64,000 bases of DNA, taken from the NCBI RefSeq assembly GCF_001180225.1, contig NZ_CVST01000034.1, forward strand, positions 62,001-126,000. The letters run 5' to 3'. Position numbers and translations under genes: made by a program. Positions 55,861-64,000 of this stretch are shown here, in pieces. This DNA is from Candidatus Pelagibacter communis (GTDB lineage: Bacteria > Pseudomonadota > Alphaproteobacteria > Pelagibacterales > Pelagibacteraceae). How positions within the stretch are numbered: the first letter of the stretch is position 1; every line of letters begins with the position of its first letter. The notes under the pieces are model-generated. The model searched no databases and was not told the origin of the DNA. It saw nothing but the letters and a program-made list of their open reading frames with translations.

Positions 55861-56996
55861 TTTGAATTTCTCAAATACCTTAATCTTCCAATAATTTCAT
55901 CACGATCCATGTAATATCCTTGAAGGTGCCTATGACCTGAATTTGGATCAAATTCAGTTCTCCCATGAAGCAACCTTCTATTGTTGAAAGTAAATATATC
56001 TCCTGGCCCTAATCTAAATTTAATTTGAAATTTATCATCGTGTAATAAATTTCCAAATCGATGATGAGCTTTGTAAACTTTGTCCATTAAATCAGGATGG
56101 CAATCTAGAGCATCCATAGTTGCAACACTAAATCTAATGTCATGATAATCATTATCTTTAGTTAAAGAAATCGCAGGCGCATAATAACTCCTAACAGACT
56201 CTTGAGTGTAATCCATATCTCTAAATTTAAGGTGAACATTAACTAATGTATCAAAAATTTCTTTTTCATTTTTTCTTAAATAATCTGCAACTGCAAATCC
56301 ATCTACAGCTGAAGAATCTCCACCATTTGCAGAATTAACCAAACAGTGAAGAAATTGATAACCTGGAGGTGTTTCAAACCAAGGTAAGTCCATATGATTT
56401 CTAAGAGCATGAGCTGTGTAAGCAGAATTATTTGGTTTTGGAATATTGATTACCTCAAATGGAGTTTTAAAAAAAGTTTCTCTAGTATGACTGATTCTAT
56501 TTAAAACTTTAAATCCAGAGTTCTCATCTGTCGGTGCATTTTTTACAATTGCAATTCCAGTATGATGCAAAAGTTCCAACCATTTTATCAAGCCCTCATC
56601 TGAATTAATGATTTCATCATGATCAATTTCTACAGATTTTAGTTCATCTTGGAGAGAGTTATCCCAAAGCTTATAGGGTGATTTGTATTCTAAATTGTTT
56701 TTAATTGTATAACAATTATCTCTCAACCATTTTTGATCATAACAACTAACATGATCTCCCTCACTCCACTCAATTTGAAGTTTGCCTTCATCATTCAGAG
56801 AATATTTTTTAGGATTTATGTCTTTAGATACTTTGAGAATATTAAACATTCTGTGACGAGAATCTTTGTCGTGTGCTGTAGGGCAATTATCTCTCAACCA
56901 TAAATAATTAAACTTACTTTTTTTTCCATCGCTCCAATAAACTTCTAAATTAGTAGAATTTTTAGTTATATTTTCAATTTTATAATTTTGTTCCAT
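55857..56996 (-). CDS. Gamma-butyrobetaine hydroxylase-like 2-oxoglutarate dioxygenase
   Basis: A 379-residue protein with an N-terminal GBBH-like domain (about 1-95, with two WLRDNC/LRDNC copies) and a C-terminal TauD-type Fe(II)/2OG domain. Iron ligands are His201 and Asp203 (NHMDLPW) and the His of RRLLHGR. In the N-terminal zinc site only Cys38 and His82 are kept of the usual three Cys and one His; Thr40 and Asp43 replace the others, with a nearby His42. It may hydroxylate a trimethylammonium compound. It overlaps the aldolase gene by one base. Confidence 0.8.
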   Translation of the reverse strand: MEQNYKIENITKNSTNLEVYWSDGKKSKFNYLWLRDNCPTAHDKDSRHRMFNILKVSKDINPKKYSLNDEGKLQIEWSEGDHVSCYDQKWLRDNCYTIKNNLEYKSPYKLWDNSLQDELKSVEIDHDEIINSDEGLIKWLELLHHTGIAIVKNAPTDENSGFKVLNRISHTRETFFKTPFEVINIPKPNNSAYTAHALRNHMDLPWFETPPGYQFLHCLVNSANGGDSSAVDGFAVADYLRKNEKEIFDTLVNVHLKFRDMDYTQESVRSYYAPAISLTKDNDYHDIRFSVATMDALDCHPDLMDKVYKAHHRFGNLLHDDKFQIKFRLGPGDIFTFNNRRLLHGRTEFDPNSGHRHLQGYYMDRDEIIGRLRYLRNSN

Positions 56997-57727
56997 TAGC
57001 TTTTATAATTTGAATTTTCACGATCTAATTTTCTTAATAATGCAGCCCACTCTGTTTTTCCATCATAATTATAATCATCTGAACTGCTCATATTGTCCCA
57101 AAAATAAGCAGCTTTCTGTTTATCTATTTCATGTTTGCTTAATCCCATAGATAAATTTTTAACCTGAACAGTGCATGCTTGTTCTAAATAGTAAGCTCTA
57201 AAAAATGCTTCTGCAGCAGTTTTACCCACTGTGTAGTATCCATGATTTCTTGTAATTAAAATATCGTGCTTACCTATAAGATTTTCAAATTTTTTTCCAA
57301 AATCTTTATCTTCAACAAATTCATAATCAATGTATCCAATTAAATGATTTAAATAGACTGCTGCTTGTGAAAGGCACATCAAACCTTCTTTTGTCCCTCC
57401 AACTGCCATAACATCGTTAGCGTGTCCGTGAACATAAAAGTTAACATCAGGACGTGAATTAAATATCCATTGTGCAAGATTAATACAACCATCATTTAAC
57501 CATGGTCCATCTGAATTTATTTTTCTTCCATATTTATCAATCTTAACTAAAGATGACGCTGTAATCTCTTCATAAAACATTCCATAAGGATGAACAAAAG
57601 AAAAATCTTTATCTTCCGCTGATCTCGCTCCCGCACATTGATTAGCTAAATCAGTCATCCCATACATGTGTAAAATTCTATAAAGTGCTGATAGTTCACA
57701 TCGAACAGCATGATCTGATTTGCTCAT
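56996..57727 (-). CDS. Class II aldolase/adducin-family protein
   Basis: A 243-residue protein of the class II aldolase/adducin superfamily. The zinc-ligand region VNFYVHGHANDVMAVGG near residue 100 and the second block ILITRNHGYYTVGKTAAEAFFRAYYLEQAC are both present. Members are sugar-phosphate aldolases, decarboxylases or epimerases; this one resembles the broad adducin-like branch whose substrates are poorly known. It is coupled to the dioxygenase gene (TAATG) and divergent from an ABC ATPase. Confidence 0.85.
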   Translation of the reverse strand: MSKSDHAVRCELSALYRILHMYGMTDLANQCAGARSAEDKDFSFVHPYGMFYEEITASSLVKIDKYGRKINSDGPWLNDGCINLAQWIFNSRPDVNFYVHGHANDVMAVGGTKEGLMCLSQAAVYLNHLIGYIDYEFVEDKDFGKKFENLIGKHDILITRNHGYYTVGKTAAEAFFRAYYLEQACTVQVKNLSMGLSKHEIDKQKAAYFWDNMSSSDDYNYDGKTEWAALLRKLDRENSNYKS

Positions 57728-57847
57728 AAATTAAATGATTATTTAAATGACTAACAAAATCAAACAAAATCGAATTTGGAAAAATCAATTAAAAGTTGTA
57801 TAGAAATTGTTTTACATTTTGCGCCATGAACTGTTAGAACTTAATTG

Positions 57848-58873
57848 ATGTCAAAAATCGAAATCAACAACGTTTATAAAATCTTTGGTAATAATCCAAA
57901 ATCAGTACTTCCAATGGTCAAGGAAGGTTCAACTAAAGATGAAATATTAGAAAAGACTGGGCACACAGTTGGATTAGATAATGTCTCTCTTAAAATTGAG
58001 GAAGGCGAAACTTTTGTTTGCATGGGTCTTTCAGGATCAGGAAAATCTACATTAATTAGACATTTAAATAGACTTATAGATCCAACTGATGGGGAAATTT
58101 TGGTCGAGGGCACAAATGTGATGTCGCTTGATAAAGAAAAACTGATTGAGTTTAGAAGACATAAAATGAGTATGGTCTTCCAAAGGTTTGGTTTATTCCC
58201 ACATAAAACAGTTTTACAAAATGTTGGTTATGGTTTGGAAATGCAAGGTAAAGCAGAAGATGAGAGAAACAAAATCTCAATGGAAAAAATTGATGCTGTT
58301 GGATTAAATGGATTTGAAAATCAATATCCAAATCAATTATCCGGTGGAATGCAACAGCGTGTTGGTTTAGCAAGAGCGCTAGCAACAGACACAGACATAA
58401 TGTTGATGGATGAAGCTTTCAGTGCTCTAGATCCACTTATAAGAAGTGATATGCAAAAACAACTTATTGATCTTCAATCAGAATTAAAAAAAACAATTGT
58501 ATTTATTACTCATGATCTTGATGAGTCATTAAGATTAGGTGACCATATTGGAATTTTAAATTCAGGGAAATTAGTACAAGTTGGAACTCCAGAAGAAATT
58601 ATAATGAACCCTGCAGATGATTACGTAAAAGCTTTTGTTAAAGATGTTAATAGAGCAAAAGTGATCAAAGCAAAAATAATTATGAAAAATTTAAATGAGT
58701 CTGAAAATATAGATAAATCAAACGTTATTAAAGTAAATGAAGATCAATTTATTGAAGAATTTTTACCTCAAATAGTTTGTACAGACTCAAATTGTGAAGT
58801 AGTTGATAAAAATGGTAATATTAAGGGTTATATTACTAATCAAGAATTACAGTCTTCTTTAATTAAATCTTAA
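57848..58873 (+). CDS. Orphan betaine-type ABC transporter ATP-binding protein (ProV-like)
   Basis: A 341-residue ProV-type ATPase from the ATG at 57848; the TTG one codon upstream is less likely. Walker A GLSGSGKST, signature LSGGMQQRVGLARA, Walker B IMLMDEAFSALDP (Ala in place of the usual Pro after Glu), and a C-terminal CBS-like extension. It is similar along its length to the ATPase at 15086-16117. No permease or binding-protein gene lies on either side, so its partner genes are elsewhere or lost. Glycine betaine, proline betaine or carnitine transport would fit. Confidence 0.87.
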   Translation: MSKIEINNVYKIFGNNPKSVLPMVKEGSTKDEILEKTGHTVGLDNVSLKIEEGETFVCMGLSGSGKSTLIRHLNRLIDPTDGEILVEGTNVMSLDKEKLIEFRRHKMSMVFQRFGLFPHKTVLQNVGYGLEMQGKAEDERNKISMEKIDAVGLNGFENQYPNQLSGGMQQRVGLARALATDTDIMLMDEAFSALDPLIRSDMQKQLIDLQSELKKTIVFITHDLDESLRLGDHIGILNSGKLVQVGTPEEIIMNPADDYVKAFVKDVNRAKVIKAKIIMKNLNESENIDKSNVIKVNEDQFIEEFLPQIVCTDSNCEVVDKNGNIKGYITNQELQSSLIKS

Positions 58874-58880
58874 AATAATA

Positions 58881-59279
58881 TTATTTAGCAAACCTTTTAT
58901 ATTTTGGAAGTTTGTCATTGATTTGATAAAAATCTGACTTTGAACCTACAAATATATTTCTAAAAGTTTTTATTCTTGTTTTACCGTCAAACATTCCTGC
59001 AGAAATTGAAACATTGTCAGATTTATCAACTTTAAAAAATATACTTGCTCCACATTTATTACAAAAACCTCTCTTGGAATTCTTAGATGACTTAAACCAT
59101 TTCAAAGTAGTTTTGTTTAAAAATTTAAGTTCTTTATCTTTAATATTCGTATAAGCTCCAAATACGCCATGAGTTTTTCTGCATTGCACACAATGGCAAT
59201 TAGATACACTTCTTAGTTTACTAAGTGTTTTAAACTTTACACCTTTGCATAAACAACTAGCTGTTAATACTTTTTTCAT
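58881..59279 (-). CDS. GFA/CENP-V-family zinc protein
   Basis: A 132-residue single-domain protein of the glutathione-dependent formaldehyde-activating (GFA) family. Zinc ligands are the Cys of CLCKG, NCHCVQC and GFCNKCGAS. Despite the family name most members are not known to act on formaldehyde, though such a role would suit a methylamine oxidiser. It is convergent with the ATPase gene, 8 bp away, and divergent from the thioesterase. Confidence 0.87.
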   Translation of the reverse strand: MKKVLTASCLCKGVKFKTLSKLRSVSNCHCVQCRKTHGVFGAYTNIKDKELKFLNKTTLKWFKSSKNSKRGFCNKCGASIFFKVDKSDNVSISAGMFDGKTRIKTFRNIFVGSKSDFYQINDKLPKYKRFAK

Positions 59280-59322
59280 AAAAACTTTATTATATGATAT
59301 TAATATTAATTTAAAAAATTAA

Positions 59323-59790
59323 ATGTCTGTTTTTCTTAAAAGCTTCACAATCACAAATAACTGGGTTGATTATAACAACCATTTGAACATGGCCTATTAT
59401 GTTTTAATATTTGATGAAGCATGGGAAGTAGCACTTGAGAAGTTTAAAATGGGAGCAAGTGCAGCAAAAAATCTAAATAGAAGCACTATGGTTGTCGAGA
59501 CAAACACCAAATATCTTAATGAGGTTAAAGAAGGTGAATCTGTTGATATAAACCTTACTTACTTTGACCATGATAAAAAACGATTACATTTAAAAATGGA
59601 AATGGTTACAAAAGAGACTAAAAAAATCTCAGCAGTGATGGAATGGATATCACTATATATTGATCTCAGCAAAAGAAAGGTAACAGAATTCGAAGAAGAA
59701 AAGTTGAAGTTGATGGCTTCTTTTATAAAGGAAAATGAAGCTGAATTTTCAAGTGAAAATCTTTTGTTCTCTTCAAAACTGAAGAAATAA
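59323..59790 (+). CDS. Hotdog-fold acyl-CoA thioesterase (4HBT type)
   Basis: A 155-residue hotdog protein. NWVDYNNHLNMAYYVLIFDEAWE near residue 12 is the 4HBT active-site block with its conserved Asp, followed by the core helix. It resembles the thioesterases linked to carnitine dehydrogenase in betaine-forming pathways (CdhC type) by the W-DYN-H start. The C-terminal ~35 residues are an acidic helical tail. With a gamma-butyrobetaine-hydroxylase-like gene nearby a role in carnitine breakdown is possible, but not shown. Confidence 0.78.
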   Translation: MSVFLKSFTITNNWVDYNNHLNMAYYVLIFDEAWEVALEKFKMGASAAKNLNRSTMVVETNTKYLNEVKEGESVDINLTYFDHDKKRLHLKMEMVTKETKKISAVMEWISLYIDLSKRKVTEFEEEKLKLMASFIKENEAEFSSENLLFSSKLKK

Positions 59791-59830
59791 TTAAATATAA
59801 TTCATTATCTTATTTTGGTATAGGTGCGAA

Positions 59831-60784
59831 ATGAGTACCGATAATAACTCTAAAGGAATTATTCTTATCATTATTGCAATGACTTTATTTGCAATGCAGG
59901 ACTCATTAATCAAATTTATATTTGAAAAAGCAGCATTATATGAAATTTTTTTTGGCAGATACTTTGTTGCTGCAATTTTATTATTTGGTTACATAAAAAT
60001 AAGAGGACAAAAAGTAATTTTGAAAACTCATTATCCCTTTTTAACTTTGGTGAGAGTGACTTTTCACTTTTTAGCATTTTCTGCTTTCTTCGTCTCCTTA
60101 ACTTACATGCCATTAGCCACTGCTAATGCACTTTTTTTCTCCTGCCCTTTTTTTGTGTCAATTTTTGCCAAATTTTTTTTAAAAGAATTTATTGGAATTA
60201 GAAGATGGTCTGCAATTGTATTTGGTTTTATTGGAGTATTTATAGTTTTAGATCCAAATTTTTCAGATTTTGAATACAAAAGTTTACTTCCTGTCGGATG
60301 TGCTTTTTTTTATGCAGCATCAATGACAATTACAAAATATACATCAGATAAAGATGATGTGAACACACAGCTTTTTTATTTTTATTTGATTGCTTTAATA
60401 CTATGTGGAATTATTTATATATTTATGGGCAATGGTCAATTCAATGATGTTAATTTCGACCAAACAACTCAATTTATTTTCAGAGAATGGTTTACAAATT
60501 CTGAATATACATGGAAATTTATTTTATTTTTTGGAGTTGCAGCATCAATTGCTTTTGTTTGTATATTTTCTGCTTACATTGTTGCCTCTCCTTCTGTTGT
60601 TTCGTTATTTGAATACTCTTTAATCATTATGTCCATGATACCAGGATATTTTTTATTTAATGAAATTCCGTCTACTAGAACTTTTATTGGCGTAGCCTGT
60701 ATAATAACTGCGGGAATTTATATATACCTTAGGGAAAGAGTACGTGATCAATATATTGCAACTGAAACACCAGTTAGAAGATGA
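59831..60784 (+). CDS. EamA/DMT-family transporter
   Basis: A 317-residue membrane protein with about ten hydrophobic segments in two EamA repeats; TANALFFSCPFFVSIFAKFFLKE ends the first. A ~25-residue polar insertion (residues ~200-225, NGQFNDVNFDQTTQ) splits the second repeat. The C-terminus is hydrophilic. It overlaps the downstream oxygenase by 4 bp (ATGA), so they are coupled and may handle the same metabolite. Distinct from the EamA protein at 52598. Confidence 0.85.
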   Translation: MSTDNNSKGIILIIIAMTLFAMQDSLIKFIFEKAALYEIFFGRYFVAAILLFGYIKIRGQKVILKTHYPFLTLVRVTFHFLAFSAFFVSLTYMPLATANALFFSCPFFVSIFAKFFLKEFIGIRRWSAIVFGFIGVFIVLDPNFSDFEYKSLLPVGCAFFYAASMTITKYTSDKDDVNTQLFYFYLIALILCGIIYIFMGNGQFNDVNFDQTTQFIFREWFTNSEYTWKFILFFGVAASIAFVCIFSAYIVASPSVVSLFEYSLIIMSMIPGYFLFNEIPSTRTFIGVACIITAGIYIYLRERVRDQYIATETPVRR

Positions 60785-61749
60785 CCAAAAGCTATATTCC
60801 AACTATTAATATATCCTCACTTCTCAAAAATAACTTTGATACATTAAATGCGACTAAAACATTAAAGAAAATTAAAAAAGCATGTGTTGATATTGGTTTT
60901 TTCCAAATTACAGGGCATGGGCTAAATTTAAATCAAATAAAAGAAACCTGCAAAATTGCGAATAAGTTTTTTAATTTAACAGATAAAGAAAAGAAAAAGC
61001 TATCTCCAAAAAAATGGAATAAAAAAAATAACAATACTTACAGAGGTTACTTTCCTAGTGATGTAAATGGGAAAGAAGGGTTAGATATAGGTGATTTAAG
61101 TGTTACAAAAAATTATTCTTCTAAACTAAAAAATCAATATATCGAACATTTAAATCTAGAAAATTGTTTCAGCAATAAATCTATAAAAATTTTGAATGGC
61201 TATTTTGATAATATCTATAATTTAAGTGAGATATTGTTTAAAAGTGTAATAAAACTTAATAACAAAAACCCAAATATATCCTCCAAAGCCTTTTCAAGAA
61301 TTAAAACATTAAGCACTTTAAGATTTAATTACTATCCAAATCAAACAAAACCAGTAGAAATTTCAAAACAAGATGGAGTTGCACTTGGATGTGAAACGCA
61401 TGTTGACAGTGGAATATTTACAATTCTCTACCAAGATAAAAAAGGTGGTCTTCAAGTGCAGAATAGAAAAACAAAAAAATGGTATGATGTACCATTTAAT
61501 AAAAAAGCTTTAGTGGTGAATACAGGTAGAGCGTTAGAATTTTTAACAAAAAGTAAATTTAAAGCAACTAATCACAGGGTTTTATGGAACAAAAGTAAAA
61601 GACTATCTGTCCCTTTTTTCTTTGAGCCCTCATATGATTTCAAAATGAATAAATCTTTCCTTAACTCTAAAAAATACTCCAATACAGGTCAAGTTTATGA
61701 AAAATTCTTAAATCAATCATTAAAAAAATTTGTTGAATATCAGCGGTAA
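60781..61749 (+). CDS. 2-oxoglutarate/Fe(II) oxygenase, isopenicillin-N-synthase-like
   Basis: A 322-residue oxygenase with the N-terminal DIOX_N-type block (KACVDIGFFQITGHGL) and the C-terminal double-stranded beta-helix. Iron ligands are the His and Asp of ETHVDSG and the His of ATNHRV; the 2OG-binding Arg is in KRLSVPFFFEP. Substrate unknown; relatives modify amino acids, amines or secondary metabolites. It is coupled to the EamA transporter gene upstream. Confidence 0.86.
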   Translation: MTKSYIPTINISSLLKNNFDTLNATKTLKKIKKACVDIGFFQITGHGLNLNQIKETCKIANKFFNLTDKEKKKLSPKKWNKKNNNTYRGYFPSDVNGKEGLDIGDLSVTKNYSSKLKNQYIEHLNLENCFSNKSIKILNGYFDNIYNLSEILFKSVIKLNNKNPNISSKAFSRIKTLSTLRFNYYPNQTKPVEISKQDGVALGCETHVDSGIFTILYQDKKGGLQVQNRKTKKWYDVPFNKKALVVNTGRALEFLTKSKFKATNHRVLWNKSKRLSVPFFFEPSYDFKMNKSFLNSKKYSNTGQVYEKFLNQSLKKFVEYQR

Positions 61750-61806
61750 AATTTTCTAGCTCATTGAAAATTTTTCAATAAAATTTATAAACAATTCAAG
61801 GTTTAA

Positions 61807-62958
61807 ATGTCAAAAGTATTTGATTTATTCATTATAGGCGGTGGTATAAACGGAGCTGGCTTAGCTAGAGATGCTGCTGGAAGAGGTTTGTCTGTGTGTT
61901 TGGCTGACAAAGGTGAAATTGGAGGTGCCACTTCCTCTTGGTCAACAAAATTAATTCATGGTGGCCTTCGTTATTTAGAAAATTATGAATTTAAGTTAGT
62001 TAGAGAGTCTCTTAAAGAAAGAGAAATTGTTTACAGAATTGCAAAAAACATCTCAAAACCAATACCATTTATTATTCCTCATACTGATAAAATTAGACCA
62101 GCATGGTTAATTAAATTTGGTTTGCTTTTGTATGATAATTTAGGTGGGAAAACTAGTATTCCTAAATCAAAAACATTGGATCTTAATAAAAAATTTCCAA
62201 ATATTCTTAAGGAGAAATACAAAACTGGTTTTCAATATTATGATATTCAAATTGATGATAAAAAATTAACAAAACTAAATGCTCAAGATGCAAAAAGAAA
62301 TAAATCCAAAATTCTAGAATACAACAAGGTTAAAAAAGCTGAAATTATTAATAATGCTTGGGTCATTAGTCTTCAAAATAGAAAAAAAATAAAATCAAAA
62401 GTTTTAATCAATGCGTCTGGACCATGGATAAATGAAACTTTACATAAAAATATAAAAATAAAATCTAAAAATAAAATAAGGTTAGTTAAAGGTAGTCACA
62501 TAATTACAAAGAAATTATATAAAGAAGATGTTGCATTTACATTTCAAAATACAGATAAAAGAATAATTTTTGTAATTCCCTACAAAAAGAAATTTTCATT
62601 AATTGGAACGACTGAAGTAGAGGTTAAAAACCCAGAAAACACTGTAATATCAAAACAAGAAATTCAATATTTAATTCAGTCAGTAAATAATTATTTAAAA
62701 AAACAAATTAGCAAAAAAGATATAGTTGATACTTATTCAGGAATAAGGCCTCTAATAGAGGATTTTAAAGAGGCCTCAAAAGTTACAAGAGATTATGTTT
62801 TTGATTTACAAATTGTAAAAAAATTACCACTTTTAAACATTTATGGAGGAAAACTTACTACATACAGAAAGTTGTCTGAAAAAGTCCTATTAGATCTTAA
62901 AAAGTTTTTACCCAAAACAAAAAAAGGTCCATGGACAGATAAAAAGAATCTTTTTTAG
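61807..62958 (+). CDS. glpD: FAD-dependent glycerol-3-phosphate dehydrogenase, lacking the C-terminal domain
   Basis: A 383-residue GlpD-type flavoprotein: FAD motif GGGINGAGLARDAAGRG, SSWSTKLIHGGLRYLE, FVIPYKKKFSLIGTTEVE and YGGKLTTYRKL. It donates electrons from glycerol 3-phosphate to the quinone pool at the inner membrane. Usual GlpD proteins have about 500 residues with a helical C-terminal domain; this one stops 9 residues after the K-GPWT motif that normally opens that domain, and no reading frame downstream supplies it. glpK and gpsA lie ~50 kb away. An intact short version or a truncated gene are both possible. Confidence 0.87.
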   Translation: MSKVFDLFIIGGGINGAGLARDAAGRGLSVCLADKGEIGGATSSWSTKLIHGGLRYLENYEFKLVRESLKEREIVYRIAKNISKPIPFIIPHTDKIRPAWLIKFGLLLYDNLGGKTSIPKSKTLDLNKKFPNILKEKYKTGFQYYDIQIDDKKLTKLNAQDAKRNKSKILEYNKVKKAEIINNAWVISLQNRKKIKSKVLINASGPWINETLHKNIKIKSKNKIRLVKGSHIITKKLYKEDVAFTFQNTDKRIIFVIPYKKKFSLIGTTEVEVKNPENTVISKQEIQYLIQSVNNYLKKQISKKDIVDTYSGIRPLIEDFKEASKVTRDYVFDLQIVKKLPLLNIYGGKLTTYRKLSEKVLLDLKKFLPKTKKGPWTDKKNLF

Positions 62959-63031
62959 ATTTCCACTGCCATTAAAAAGTGATATCGTTATTTTATAAAG
63001 CGATACATAACTCGTCGTTAAAATCAAAGAT

Positions 63032-63060
63032 TTGCGAAAGTGGGATCGGTCGTCTTTAAA
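63032..63060 (+). promoter_or_regulatory. Possible promoter before the LLM monooxygenase gene
   Basis: TTGCGA (63032-63037) and TTTAAA (63055-63060) are spaced by 17 bases, each matching four of six consensus positions. It lies 21 bases before the ATG at 63082, inside a 123-bp gap that also has a small hairpin (TATCG / CGATA around 62983-63006). The assignment is tentative. Confidence 0.3.
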
Positions 63061-63081
63061 TTAACTTTTAAAGGAGGCTTT

Positions 63082-64000
63082 ATGAAATTTGGTTATTTTT
63101 GCAATACCACTAACTGGACACACAAACCATATCATCAACTATTAGACGAAACTAAAGAGATCACAGAATATTGTGATCAAAATAATTGGAACTCTATTTG
63201 GTTTACAGAACATCACTTTAATCATGAAGGAATGGAGTCTTGTACAAACCCAATAATGATGGGAGTAGATGCAGCCGCAAGAACAAAAAATATTAGAATA
63301 GGACAAGCTGCAAATGTAATCACATTTCACAATCCTATAAGACTAGCAGAAGATATTGCTACGCTAGATCAACTTTCAAAAGGAAGAGTTGAAGTAGGTG
63401 TTGCTAGAGGAATTTACGGTAGAGAAGCAATAAATTTGAACAAAGAAGCTGATCTTAAAGACCAGGCAAAAAACTTCAGATTGTTTGCTGAAACACTTGA
63501 AGTTCTAAAAAAAGCATGGAGTGAAAAGTTTTTTAGTCATCAAGGTGAGTTTTATACATATCCTTCTCCAAATTATGTTTGGCAACATGATATGAGTCCA
63601 CCAAGTGAAGAATTTATGAATATGGAAGATAACACAATGAAAAAAATTAGTGTTTTGCCACAACCTTTTCAGAAACCTTATCCTCCTATTCATCAAGTAG
63701 TTGATGGAATTAGATCAATTGAGTGGGCAGCTGAGAATAATATTAATATTATAATGTGGATACCAACAGTAAAAGCTCTAAAGGCAAAATTTGAAGCTTA
63801 TAAAAATAAAAGATCTGAGGTAACCAAAAAAAATATTCCTTTAGGTGAAGGTGTATCTCTTGTTAGAGACATGTTTGTAGCTGATACAATGGAAGAAGCT
63901 AAAGAAAAAGCTGGTGAACACATGGTAAATTATATGCGTTGGGTTTGTCATTGGCGTGGTCTAGGTAATCATATGGATCCAGGTGAAGAACTTCCAGAAA
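63082..64000 (+). CDS. LLM-class flavin-dependent monooxygenase, partial at the window end
   Basis: An open frame of 306 residues running off the window; no stop is seen. The ATG follows a strong AAGGAGG Shine-Dalgarno. It is a luciferase-like monooxygenase: MKFGYFCNTT start, SIWFTEHHFNHEG, RIGQAANVITFHNPIRLAEDIATLDQLSKGRVEVGVARG. These use reduced flavin supplied by a reductase to oxidise small organic molecules, such as alkanesulfonates, amines or nitrilotriacetate-type compounds. Substrate cannot be read from the sequence. It begins 123 bp after glpD and probably has its own promoter. Confidence 0.88.
   Translation, partial: MKFGYFCNTTNWTHKPYHQLLDETKEITEYCDQNNWNSIWFTEHHFNHEGMESCTNPIMMGVDAAARTKNIRIGQAANVITFHNPIRLAEDIATLDQLSKGRVEVGVARGIYGREAINLNKEADLKDQAKNFRLFAETLEVLKKAWSEKFFSHQGEFYTYPSPNYVWQHDMSPPSEEFMNMEDNTMKKISVLPQPFQKPYPPIHQVVDGIRSIEWAAENNINIIMWIPTVKALKAKFEAYKNKRSEVTKKNIPLGEGVSLVRDMFVADTMEEAKEKAGEHMVNYMRWVCHWRGLGNHMDPGEELPE

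Noticed and set aside
1-64000. tRNA, rRNA, CRISPR, IS element, prophage or origin
   Set aside because: Gaps are too short for most, and no tRNA-like cloverleaf, regularly spaced repeats, transposase or replication genes were seen.

Overview
The window reads as a stretch of a marine SAR11-type alphaproteobacterial genome (Pelagibacterales-like). This is inferred from the strongly AT-rich sequence, dense gene packing with many 1-11 bp overlaps, no gene-free gap above about 125 bp, absence of mobile elements, and a gene set centred on uptake and oxidation of methylated amines, osmolytes and one-carbon units. No rRNA, tRNA, CRISPR array, prophage or insertion sequence was seen.

Layout. 1-0.8 kb: the 3' part of formate-tetrahydrofolate ligase. 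0.8-9.1 kb (minus): a sugar-type ABC transporter (ATPase, binding protein, two permeases) with a GH63-like glycosidase, an iron alcohol dehydrogenase and a class I glutamine amidotransferase. 9.1-10.5 kb: trimethylamine monooxygenase. 10.5-18.1 kb (minus): a TMAO/betaine-type ABC transporter whose gene run also contains a MORN protein, a membrane-anchored unknown protein, glycerol kinase and glycerol-3-phosphate dehydrogenase. 18.2-27.5 kb (plus): TMAO demethylase, a MarR-like protein, a single-chain FAD amine oxidoreductase, gamma-glutamylmethylamide synthetase, the three N-methylglutamate synthase subunits and a small lysine-rich protein. Together these trace TMA -> TMAO -> DMA, and MMA -> gamma-glutamylmethylamide/N-methylglutamate -> glutamate plus C1 units, which formate-tetrahydrofolate ligase could help oxidise.

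27.6-46 kb is mixed housekeeping and amino-acid metabolism: diaminopropionate ammonia-lyase, photolyase, YjbQ, ZapE-like ATPase, cupin, BamB, YfgM-like protein, aconitase, LysE exporter, CsaA, ArgE, aldehyde dehydrogenase, agmatinase, a putative secreted metallopeptidase, a cyclophilin, and a FadB/FadA-like pair. 46-52.5 kb (minus) is a polyamine-type ABC transporter joined to an ectoine-hydrolase-like M24 enzyme and a EutA-like racemase-family protein. 52.6-62 kb holds two DMT exporters, a beta-hydroxyacid dehydrogenase, a second aldehyde dehydrogenase, a gamma-butyrobetaine-hydroxylase-like dioxygenase, a class II aldolase, an orphan betaine-type ABC ATPase, a thioesterase, a second 2OG oxygenase, and a GlpD that lacks its C-terminal domain. 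The window ends inside a luciferase-like flavin monooxygenase.

The points most worth a second look are: a one-base poly-A frameshift that separates the sugar-binding protein from its signal peptide; GC-rich hairpins directly after all three binding-protein genes; the unusual gene content of the TMAO transporter run; a single-subunit candidate for N-methylglutamate oxidation; the ectoine-hydrolase/EutA pair wired to a polyamine-type transporter; and the truncated GlpD.
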